From positions 1,178,001 through 1,242,000 of the forward strand of contig NZ_CP050022.2 in the NCBI RefSeq assembly GCF_011602485.2: a stretch of 64,000 nucleotides of DNA. The letters run 5' to 3'. This document shows, piece by piece, positions 57,807 to 64,000 of the stretch. The notes beneath the pieces were generated by a model. The model was not told the DNA's origin, did no database searches, and saw only the letters and a program-made list of their open reading frames with translations. The position numbers were made by a program, and so were the translations under genes. The stretch is from Bradyrhizobium sp. 1(2017). Its GTDB lineage: Bacteria; Pseudomonadota; Alphaproteobacteria; Rhizobiales; Xanthobacteraceae. Numbering within the stretch: position 1 is the first letter of the stretch; each line of letters starts with the position of its first letter.

Positions 57807-58994
57807 ATGTCCAATATGACCGTTGCCGCAGGCCGCCGCCGCTCCCGTTGGGGCCTTTTCATCGCCCCCGTTTTCGTCCTGTTCCTCGCCGTCGCGTGGA
57901 GCTGCTTCTGGTTCTATGCGGCCTCGCAGGCCGAAATCGCCGCCGATGCCTGGCGCGCGCAGGAGGCCAAGGCGGGCCGCATCTATGATTGCGCCAAGCG
58001 CTCGATCGCGGGCTTCCCGTTCCGTTTCGAGGTCCAGTGCTCCGGCGCCAGCGTCGCCCTGGTCTCACAGAATGCGAGCAAGACACCGTTCACGGCGAAG
58101 CTCGACAACATCCTGGTCGTTGCCCAGGTCTACGACCCCAAGCTCGTCATCGCCGAGTTCTCCGCGCCGGCGACGCTGACCGACGGCGTCACGCAAACCA
58201 CCTTCGTGGTGAACTGGAGCAAGGGGCGCAGCAGCGTGGTAGGCCTGCCGGCGGTGCCGGACCGGGCCTCCATCGTGTTCGACGACCCCAGCCTCAACCG
58301 TCTCGACGGCAGCGTGCAGGTGCCGCTCGCGCGCGCCAAGCAGATCGAGCTGCACGGGCGTCTCGCGGACGGATCGAAGTCCGATCGCCCGGTGATCGAG
58401 ACCGTGCTCCATGTCGCGCAGGGCAGCATCCAGGGTGTGCATCCGCTGCTCGCCGAGCCGTTCGAGGCCGATACGCGCGCGAAGATCACGGGCCTCACCG
58501 ACCTCGCGCCAAAGCCCTGGCCGCAGCGCTTCCGCGAGATCCAGGCCGCCGGCGGTCATATCGAGATCGTGCAGTCACGCATCCAGCAGGGCGAGATGAT
58601 TGCGATCGCGGCGGGCACGCTGGGCCTCTCCGCCAATGGCCGGCTCGACGGCGAATTGCAGATGACGGTGACCGGCCTCGAGCGCGTGATCCCGGCGCTC
58701 GGCATCGAGAAGATGCTGGAGGAGGGCGTGCCGCAGGCAACCCTCGACCGCGTCGCGCCCGGCGTGAAGTCGCAAGACCTCAACAATCTGTTCGGCGCGC
58801 TCGACCGCGCCGTTCCGGGCCTTGGCAAGGTGATCAAGCAGAACGCCAATGCCGGCGTTGCCGCCGGCATCAATTCGATCGGCACCGAGAGCACGCTGGA
58901 AGGCAAGAAGGCGCGCAGCTTCCCGCTGAAATTCGTCGACGGCGCCGTGCTGCTCGGCCCGGTCAAGGTCGGCCAGATCCCGCCGCTGTATTGA
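57807..58994 (+). CDS. DUF2125 domain protein
   Basis: A 395-residue protein with one N-terminal signal-anchor helix (GLFIAPVFVLFLAVAWSCFW) and a long beta-rich periplasmic region of the DUF2125 family: CAKRSIAGFPFRFEVQCSG is the diagnostic start, and ANGRLDGELQMTVTGLERVI is near the end. The repeated short strands resemble AsmA-like or lipid-transfer folds, but the family is uncharacterised. ATG 57807 is used. The gene ends in an inverted repeat shared with the convergent tyrC gene. Confidence 0.85.
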   Translation: MSNMTVAAGRRRSRWGLFIAPVFVLFLAVAWSCFWFYAASQAEIAADAWRAQEAKAGRIYDCAKRSIAGFPFRFEVQCSGASVALVSQNASKTPFTAKLDNILVVAQVYDPKLVIAEFSAPATLTDGVTQTTFVVNWSKGRSSVVGLPAVPDRASIVFDDPSLNRLDGSVQVPLARAKQIELHGRLADGSKSDRPVIETVLHVAQGSIQGVHPLLAEPFEADTRAKITGLTDLAPKPWPQRFREIQAAGGHIEIVQSRIQQGEMIAIAAGTLGLSANGRLDGELQMTVTGLERVIPALGIEKMLEEGVPQATLDRVAPGVKSQDLNNLFGALDRAVPGLGKVIKQNANAGVAAGINSIGTESTLEGKKARSFPLKFVDGAVLLGPVKVGQIPPLY

Positions 58995-58999
58995 TCCGC

Positions 59000-59085
59000 C
59001 GTCATTGCGAGCGAAGCGAAGCAATCCAGAATTTTTCCGAGGAAACGGTCTGGATTGCTTCGTCGCTCCGCTCCTCGCAATGACG
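59000..59085. repeat. Inverted repeat (GTCATTGCGAGCGAAGCGAAGC family)
   Basis: CGTCATTGCGAGCGAAGCGA...AATCCAGA (59000-59030) and its inverse ending CTCGCAATGACG (59049-59085). Its position between convergent genes lets it act as a two-way terminator. This type is widespread in alphaproteobacteria. Confidence 0.8.
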
Positions 59086-59101
59086 GAGGGGAGTGGGTGG
59101 T

Positions 59102-60037
59102 CTAAGGCTTCTTCAGCGCCGCGTGCGGCCGGCCGAAATCGGGCGCGGCCGAATCCTGGCCGATCTCGACGATGCCGCGGCGGATGGCGCGGGTGCGGGT
59201 GAAGTGGTCGAACAGCGCCTCGCCGTCGCCGCGGCGGATCGCGCGGGTGAGCTTGGCGAGATCCTCGGTGAAGGTGCCGAGCATCTCCAGCACGGCTTCC
59301 TTGTTGGCGAGGAAGACGTCGCGCCACATCGTCGGATCGGAAGCCGCGATGCGGGTGAAATCGCGAAAACCGCCGGCGGAGAATTTGATCACCTCGGATT
59401 CCGTCACCTGCGCCAGCTCGTCGGCGGTGCCGACGATGGTGTAGGCGATCAGATGCGGCAGGTGGCTGGTGATCGCGAGCACGAGATCATGATGATCCGG
59501 CGTCATCACCTCGACCTTGGCGCCCATCGCCGCCCAGAAGGCACGCAAATGCTCCGTGGCCGCAGCGTCGGTGCCGTCAGGCGGCGTGAGAATGCACCAG
59601 CGGTTGATGAAAAGCTCGGCGAAGCCCGAATCCGGGCCCGAATGCTCGGTGCCCGCGACCGGATGCGCCGGCACGAAGTGAACGCCCTGCGGCAGATGCG
59701 GGGCCATATCCCTGACCACCGCGCCCTTGACCGAGCCGACGTCGGAGATGATCGCACCCGGCTTGAGATGCGCGGCGATCTCCTGGGCCACGGGTCCGCA
59801 GGCACCGACGGGAATGCAGAGGATGACGAGATCGGCGTCCTTCACGGCCTCCGCATTGGTCGCCACGACCTCGTCGACGATGCCGAGCTCGGCGACGCGC
59901 GCGCGCGTCTTCTCCGAGCGCGCGGTGGTGACGATCTCGCCCGCCAGGCCCTGGAGCTTCGCGGCGCGCGCGATCGAGCCGCCGATCAGGCCGAAGCCGA
60001 TCAGCGCCACGCGCCGGAAGTGCGCCTGCGCGTTCAT
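59102..60037 (-). CDS. tyrC: Prephenate/arogenate dehydrogenase
   Basis: A 311-residue enzyme of tyrosine synthesis. The NAD(P) motif is [40 protein letters not shown] supplies the catalytic His and substrate contacts, followed by [13 protein letters not shown] and [14 protein letters not shown]. No chorismate-mutase or ACT domain is fused, so regulation must lie elsewhere. ATG 60037 overlaps the stop of hisC by four bases, so the two are coupled: the aminotransferase and dehydrogenase act on adjacent aromatic intermediates. Confidence 0.92.
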   Translation of the reverse strand: MNAQAHFRRVALIGFGLIGGSIARAAKLQGLAGEIVTTARSEKTRARVAELGIVDEVVATNAEAVKDADLVILCIPVGACGPVAQEIAAHLKPGAIISDVGSVKGAVVRDMAPHLPQGVHFVPAHPVAGTEHSGPDSGFAELFINRWCILTPPDGTDAAATEHLRAFWAAMGAKVEVMTPDHHDLVLAITSHLPHLIAYTIVGTADELAQVTESEVIKFSAGGFRDFTRIAASDPTMWRDVFLANKEAVLEMLGTFTEDLAKLTRAIRRGDGEALFDHFTRTRAIRRGIVEIGQDSAAPDFGRPHAALKKP

Positions 60038-61128
60038 TTGCCGGCCATGAAGTCGCGCAAGCCCTCGACCACGAGGCGGTTGGCCTCCTCGGTGCCGATG
60101 GTCATGCGTAGCGCATGCGGCAGGCCGTAGTTCTTCAGCGCACGCAGCACCAGGCCCCGCTTGGTGAGGAAGGCGTCGGCCGCGTCCGACGTCTTGCCCT
60201 CCGTCGGGAAATGGATCAGCACGAAATTGGCGACACTGGGCGTCACCTTCAGCCCGAGCTTGCCGATCTCCTCGGTCAGCAAGTTGCGCCAGGTCTCGGT
60301 GAACTGCTTCGACATCGCCTGGTGCGCGGTGTCCTCGATCGCGGCGATCGCGGCATACATCGCCGGCGTCGACACGTTGAAGGGGCCGCGGATGCGGTTG
60401 ACCGCGTCGATGATGTGCTCGGGCCCGAACATCCAGCCGATGCGCAGCGCGGCAAGGCCGTGGATCTTGGAGAAGGTGTGCGTCACCACCGTGTTCTCGG
60501 TGGTGGCGACCAGCTCGATCCCCATCTCGTAATCGTTGCGCGAGACATAGTCGCAATAGGCGGCGTCCAGCACCAGCAGCACGTGCGACGGCAGCCCGGC
60601 GCGCAGCCGCTTGACCTCGTCGAACGGCACATAGGTCCCGGTCGGATTGTTGGGATTGGCAAGCCAGACCAGCTTCGTCTTCGGCGTCACGGCTTTCAGG
60701 ATGGCGTCGACGTTGCAGGTGAGGTTGGTCTCCTGCGCGATGACGTTCCTGGCGCCGACCGCCATGGTCGCGATCGGGTAGACCAGGAAGCCGTGCGTGG
60801 TGGAGATCGCCTCGTCGCCCTGGCCGAGATAGGTGTGCGCGAGCAGATTGAGGATCTCGTCCGAGCCGGCGCCGCAGATGATGCGGTTGGGATCGAGACC
60901 GAAGGAGCGGCCGATCGCTTCGCGCAGCACCCGCGAGGTGCCTTCCGGATAGTCCTCGAGATGATCCGCCACGCGCTTGAACGCCTCGATCGCCTTCGGC
61001 GAGGGCCCGAACGGCGTCTCGTTGGCCGAAAGCTTGAACACCTTGCGGCCCGGTTCGGCGACCGGGCTCTTGCCGGGCGTGTAGGGCGCGATATCGAGAA
61101 TGCCGGGATTCGGCACGGGGCGGGACAT
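60034..61128 (-). CDS. hisC: Histidinol-phosphate / aromatic aminotransferase
   Basis: A 364-residue class-I PLP aminotransferase. The PLP lysine is in [20 protein letters not shown] (SKIHG), and the family signature [20 protein letters not shown] and [20 protein letters not shown] are present, all closest to HisC. Because the gene overlaps tyrC and lies next to chorismate mutase rather than histidine genes, it may act mainly as an aromatic aminotransferase for phenylalanine and tyrosine; HisC enzymes often do both. ATG 61128 has GGAG eight bases upstream; the TTG at 61134 is an alternative. Confidence 0.9.
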   Translation of the reverse strand: MSRPVPNPGILDIAPYTPGKSPVAEPGRKVFKLSANETPFGPSPKAIEAFKRVADHLEDYPEGTSRVLREAIGRSFGLDPNRIICGAGSDEILNLLAHTYLGQGDEAISTTHGFLVYPIATMAVGARNVIAQETNLTCNVDAILKAVTPKTKLVWLANPNNPTGTYVPFDEVKRLRAGLPSHVLLVLDAAYCDYVSRNDYEMGIELVATTENTVVTHTFSKIHGLAALRIGWMFGPEHIIDAVNRIRGPFNVSTPAMYAAIAAIEDTAHQAMSKQFTETWRNLLTEEIGKLGLKVTPSVANFVLIHFPTEGKTSDAADAFLTKRGLVLRALKNYGLPHALRMTIGTEEANRLVVEGLRDFMAGK

Positions 61129-61161
61129 CTTCAACTCCGGATAGGCTGGGCGGATCGCGAC

Positions 61162-62010
61162 TTACGATTTCGGCCCGGTCGGGGGCACCGTATAGCGCGT
61201 TGCGTGGCTGCCGACGAGGGCCGTGGAGCGCACCGAGGCCCCCGCGTCGATCAGGGCAGCCTTGATTTTGTCGATGCTGGTCGCGCCCGTGACCGAGACC
61301 AGCAGGGCCGCGCCGTCAAAGGCGGTGTCGGGCACCGCCACGATCTCGGCGAGCGGCGACAGGGCGCGCGCGACCTCGGCGTTCCACCCCGACACGCGCA
61401 CGCTGAAGGTCTCGACCTCCGTCACCAAAGCGCTGTCGGCGACGCGGGAGATCGCGAACACCGGCAGTGCGGCCGGATGGTCGGCGCGCTCGACGAAGGG
61501 CATCCGCGCGATGATCTTTGGCGCGCCGTCTTGCTCGAGCGAGAGCCACCATGGCGTGCGGCTGGAGGTGGCCGAGACCAGCGCCAGATCGCCCTTGGAT
61601 TTCGCCACCGCCTCGACCGCGGCCTGCGCGCTGAAATGCGCGACGTAAGGCACCGTGAAACCAAAATGGAAGCGCGCGGAATCGCGCATCGCCGGCTCGC
61701 TCACGGAGATGTCGGCATGCACGGAGAACGGCGCCTGGACATAGGTGAAGGTCGAGATGATGACGCGCCAGATGCTCTCGACCGTGTCGAGCGGCAGGAT
61801 GCCGCGATGACGCTGGACGATCTCGCGCATCATGGCGGCCTCGCGCGCCGGGCGGAACGCAGAGCCGACCTCCTGGGTCTGCTTGACCTGGATCAGGCGG
61901 TCGATGATGTCGCCGCGCTGCATCAGCAGGCGATGCATGCCCGCGTCGATCTCGTCGATCTCCTTGCGCAATTCCTGAAGCGATGGTGGCGCGGGCGGGC
62001 GTTGGGACAT
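61162..62010 (-). CDS. Chorismate mutase with a C-terminal extra domain
   Basis: A 282-residue protein. Residues about 10-95 are an AroQ-type helical chorismate mutase: LQELRKEIDEIDAGMHRLLM, RGDIIDRLIQVKQT and REAAMMREIVQRH, with the Arg, Lys and Gln of the active site. The second part (about 110-275) resembles a degenerate prephenate-dehydratase/periplasmic-binding fold ending in an ACT-like strand, VLLVSVTGATSIDKIKAALI. ATG 62010 is chosen; the frame opens at GTG 62064. It lies 33 bases upstream of hisC on the same strand, so the three genes form one aromatic unit. Confidence 0.85.
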   Translation of the reverse strand: MSQRPPAPPSLQELRKEIDEIDAGMHRLLMQRGDIIDRLIQVKQTQEVGSAFRPAREAAMMREIVQRHRGILPLDTVESIWRVIISTFTYVQAPFSVHADISVSEPAMRDSARFHFGFTVPYVAHFSAQAAVEAVAKSKGDLALVSATSSRTPWWLSLEQDGAPKIIARMPFVERADHPAALPVFAISRVADSALVTEVETFSVRVSGWNAEVARALSPLAEIVAVPDTAFDGAALLVSVTGATSIDKIKAALIDAGASVRSTALVGSHATRYTVPPTGPKS

Positions 62011-62207
62011 ATCTGACAGGCGCTGTTGAGAGGCGTTTGGAGGCGGATCGGCCGGTGCCGTCACCGCTGCGGTCAGTGTCTTGATTAGGCAGTCAGGGCG
62101 GCGAAAGCAAAGAGAAATGACGGTCTTTTCGGCCCGCGGCCGGGAGGCAAATCCGGTTGAACCCGGTCGCGACTTGACGAAAACCGCCCAAGCCAGTAGA
62201 TTTTGCC

Positions 62208-62272
62208 TGTTCCGTGGTCATTTGAGCCGGCCGGCTTGCAGCCACGTTAAAAAACTCGCTAAACAGGCCGGG
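62208..62272 (+). ncRNA. SAM-II riboswitch in the metX leader
   Basis: P1 is CGTGG (62213-62217) with CCACG (62242-62246). Conserved elements are GTGGTCATTTG, GGCTTGCAGCC and GTTAAAAAACTCGCTAAACAGG, the last giving the pseudoknot strand that pairs with the loop GGCC. The SAM-II class is known upstream of metX/metA in alphaproteobacteria and turns expression off when S-adenosylmethionine is high. Confidence 0.9.
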
Positions 62273-62284
62273 GACGCTTCCGAT

Positions 62285-62317
62285 CCCGGCCGAACCTATC
62301 GTTCAGGCCGGGTTTTT
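62285..62317 (+). terminator. Attenuator terminator downstream of the SAM-II riboswitch
   Basis: CCCGGCCGAAC (62285-62295) pairs with GTTCAGGCCGGG (62301-62312, one bulged A), then TTTTT. The competing partner is GGCCGGG at 62266-62272, at the 3' edge of the aptamer, which can pair with CCCGGCC and form an antiterminator. Confidence 0.75.
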
Positions 62318-62373
62318 CATGGCCTGATGTCACTGCGGTCTCGAGTCTGATCGCAAATGAGGTCGATGGTCAG

Positions 62374-63570
62374 ATGGGCAGCGTCAAGTCGATTCCGAGT
62401 CCCGCGATCAGCACCGATGATCGGTCGCATGAAGTTGATCATCCGAGCTCGGAGGTCATGCATTTCGGCGCCGACCAGCCGCTGCGGCTCGATTGCGGCG
62501 TCGATCTCTCGCCGTTCCAGATCGCCTACCAGACCTATGGCGAGCTGAACGCCGATCGCTCCAATGCCGTTCTGATCTGCCATGCGCTGACGGGCGACCA
62601 GCATGTCGCCAATGTGCATCCCGTCACCGGCAAGCAAGGCTGGTGGGACACGCTGGTCGGTCCCGGCCGCCCCATTGATCCCAGGCACTACTTCATCATC
62701 TGCTCCAACGTGATCGGCGGCTGCATGGGCTCGACCGGTCCGGCCTCGATCAATCCTGCGACCGGCAAGGTGTGGGGCCTGGATTTCCCTGTCATCACCA
62801 TCCCCGACATGGTGCGCGCGCAGGCCATGCTGATCGACCGGCTCGGCATCGACACGCTGTTCGCGGTGGTCGGCGGCTCGATGGGAGGGATGCAGGTGCT
62901 GCAATGGACGGCGGCTTATCCTGCCCGCGTCTACTCCGCGCTGGCGATCGCCTGCTCGACGCGGCACTCGGCGCAGAACATCGCCTTCCATGAGCTCGGC
63001 CGCCAGGCCGTGATGGCCGATCCCGATTGGCACAATGGAGGCTATGCCGACCGCGGCATTCATCCGCATCGGGGCCTCGCGGTGGCACGCATGGCGGCGC
63101 ACATCACCTATCTCTCCGACGCCGCGCTGCACCGGAAATTCGGCCGCCGCATGCAGGATCGCGAGCTGCCGACCTTCTCGTTCGACGCGGATTTCCAGGT
63201 CGAGTCCTATCTGCGCTACCAGGGCTCGTCCTTCGTCGAGCGCTTCGACGCCAACTCCTATCTCTACCTGACGCGCGCGATGGACTATTTCGACATCGCC
63301 GCCGATCACGGCGGCGTGCTGGCGAAGGCGTTTGCCGGCATCAAGACGCGCTTCTGCGTGGTCTCCTTCACCAGCGACTGGCTGTTTCCGACCTCGGAAT
63401 CGCGCGCGCTGGTGCATGCGCTGAATGCGTCGAGCGCGCGGGTGTCGTTCGCCGAGATCGAGACCGATCGCGGCCATGACGCCTTCCTGCTCGACGTGCC
63501 CGAATTCTTCGACATCTCCCGCGCCTTCCTGCAGTCGGCAGGCAAGGCCCGCGGACTGAAGGATAGTTAG
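62374..63570 (+). CDS. metX: Homoserine O-acetyltransferase
   Basis: A 398-residue alpha/beta-hydrolase-fold acyltransferase for methionine synthesis. [20 protein letters not shown] and LTGDQHVAN form the oxyanion region, the nucleophile is in [19 protein letters not shown] (GGSMGG), and the Asp and His are in [16 protein letters not shown] and [16 protein letters not shown] 62374 lies 57 bases after the attenuator, GAGG eleven bases upstream. It is followed one base after its stop by metW, the usual alphaproteobacterial pair, both under SAM-II control. Confidence 0.95.
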   Translation: MGSVKSIPSPAISTDDRSHEVDHPSSEVMHFGADQPLRLDCGVDLSPFQIAYQTYGELNADRSNAVLICHALTGDQHVANVHPVTGKQGWWDTLVGPGRPIDPRHYFIICSNVIGGCMGSTGPASINPATGKVWGLDFPVITIPDMVRAQAMLIDRLGIDTLFAVVGGSMGGMQVLQWTAAYPARVYSALAIACSTRHSAQNIAFHELGRQAVMADPDWHNGGYADRGIHPHRGLAVARMAAHITYLSDAALHRKFGRRMQDRELPTFSFDADFQVESYLRYQGSSFVERFDANSYLYLTRAMDYFDIAADHGGVLAKAFAGIKTRFCVVSFTSDWLFPTSESRALVHALNASSARVSFAEIETDRGHDAFLLDVPEFFDISRAFLQSAGKARGLKDS

Positions 63571-63571
63571 C

Positions 63572-64000
63572 ATGTCCGTGCAGGAAGTCTTGCCGCTCGA
63601 CGGCGTCGCGACCGGGCAGTCCGGCGATTTTCGCGCCGATCACCGGCTGGTGGCCGAAATGGTGAAGCCGGGCTCGAAGGTGCTCGACGTCGGCTGCGGC
63701 GAGGGCGATCTGCTCCAGCTGCTGGAGACGCACGGCATCGACGGCCGCGGCATCGAGCTGTCGCGCGAGGGCGTCAACCGCTGCGTCGCCAAGGGCCTTG
63801 CGGTGGTGCAGGGCGATGCCGACACCGACCTCGTGAACTACCCCGATGATGCGTTCGACTACGTGATCCTGTCGCAGACGCTGCAGGCGACGCGGCAGCC
63901 GCGTGTGGTGCTGGAGAATCTCCTGCGCATCGGCCGCCGCGCCATCGTCTCGTTCCCGAATTTCGGCTTCTGGAAGATGCGGCTCCAGCTCCTGATCGGT
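63572..64000 (+). CDS. metW: Methionine biosynthesis protein MetW (3' end outside window)
   Basis: The visible 143 residues run off the window edge without a stop. The class-I methyltransferase-like fold shows VLDVGCGEGDLLQLLET (SAM-binding strand and turn), GRGIELSREGVNRCVAKGLA, and FDYVILSQTLQATRQPRVVL, typical of MetW. MetW pairs with MetX and activates or complements homoserine acetylation. It begins one base after the metX stop, so the two are translated from one message. Confidence 0.93.
   Translation, partial: MSVQEVLPLDGVATGQSGDFRADHRLVAEMVKPGSKVLDVGCGEGDLLQLLETHGIDGRGIELSREGVNRCVAKGLAVVQGDADTDLVNYPDDAFDYVILSQTLQATRQPRVVLENLLRIGRRAIVSFPNFGFWKMRLQLLIG

Noticed and set aside
60115..62016. 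633-codon plus-strand frame across hisC and chorismate mutase
   Set aside because: Rich in Arg/Asp/Gly/His and crossing two real genes; antisense artefact.

Overview
The window looks like a chromosome segment of a Bradyrhizobium-type alphaproteobacterium (Nitrobacteraceae). DNA is GC-rich throughout. TlpA (43342-44019) closely resembles the well-studied Bradyrhizobium protein. A ROSE-type RNA thermometer lies in front of a small heat-shock gene, an alphaproteobacterial SAM-II riboswitch precedes metX, promoters fit the alphaproteobacterial general-stress sigma factor EcfG (GGAAC-N16/17-CGTT), and CpdR, FtsEX and several families of intergenic inverted repeats are present. All family names come from reading the translations; no database was searched.

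Layout. 1-8.2 kb is an accessory, stress-flavoured stretch: the end of a Zn-alcohol dehydrogenase, a DUF305 membrane protein, a KGG stress protein, an ATP-dependent DNA ligase, a DUF72 protein, an Hsp20 gene under a ROSE element with a downstream partner, three overlapping tiny genes, a receiver-only response regulator beside a receiver relic, an 82-residue stress-promoter gene and about 0.8 kb of apparently decayed DNA. It ends at tRNA-Leu(CAA), beside which a copy of the tRNA T-arm sequence is found. 8.3-16 kb is core-like: dsbB, an AbrB-family membrane protein, a PsiF-like protein, a TetR regulator with two operators facing two thioesterase genes, a DsbA-like oxidoreductase, a small EcfG-promoter membrane protein, an esterase and an HtrA-like protein that has lost its catalytic triad. 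16.1-23.5 kb is an M20 amidohydrolase followed by a complete five-gene peptide-type ABC importer.

23.5-39 kb carries a HAD phosphatase, a membrane diguanylate cyclase, dodecin, a DMT exporter, a GT87 glycosyltransferase facing a GH16 glucanase, an HNH endonuclease, an NHL propeller protein, a flavin monooxygenase, a DUF2855/AlkA gene pair, GluQRS, a hybrid histidine kinase and a BrkB-like protein. 39.3-47.2 kb is dense housekeeping: a HIG1-like protein, cobalamin adenosyltransferase, etfBA, 3-hydroxybutyryl-CoA dehydrogenase, tlpA facing argH-lptM-lysA. 47.2-57.1 kb holds a 3-hydroxyisobutyrate-dehydrogenase-like gene, a carboxymuconolactone decarboxylase, a DUF4175/TIGR02302 protein that appears split into two genes, cpdR, a zinc-ribbon protein, ftsEX, a YdcF protein and plsC. 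57-64 kb has a ChaC-like cyclotransferase, DUF2125, the aromatic pair hisC-tyrC, chorismate mutase, and metX-metW behind a SAM-II riboswitch with an attenuator.

The most notable signals are: four full-consensus EcfG-type promoters plus looser matches, marking small or uncharacterised genes; the SAM-II leader that can fold as a terminator/antiterminator switch; a conserved-looking cytoplasmic HtrA pseudoprotease; and apparent fission of the DUF4175 gene with a new signal peptide on the second half.
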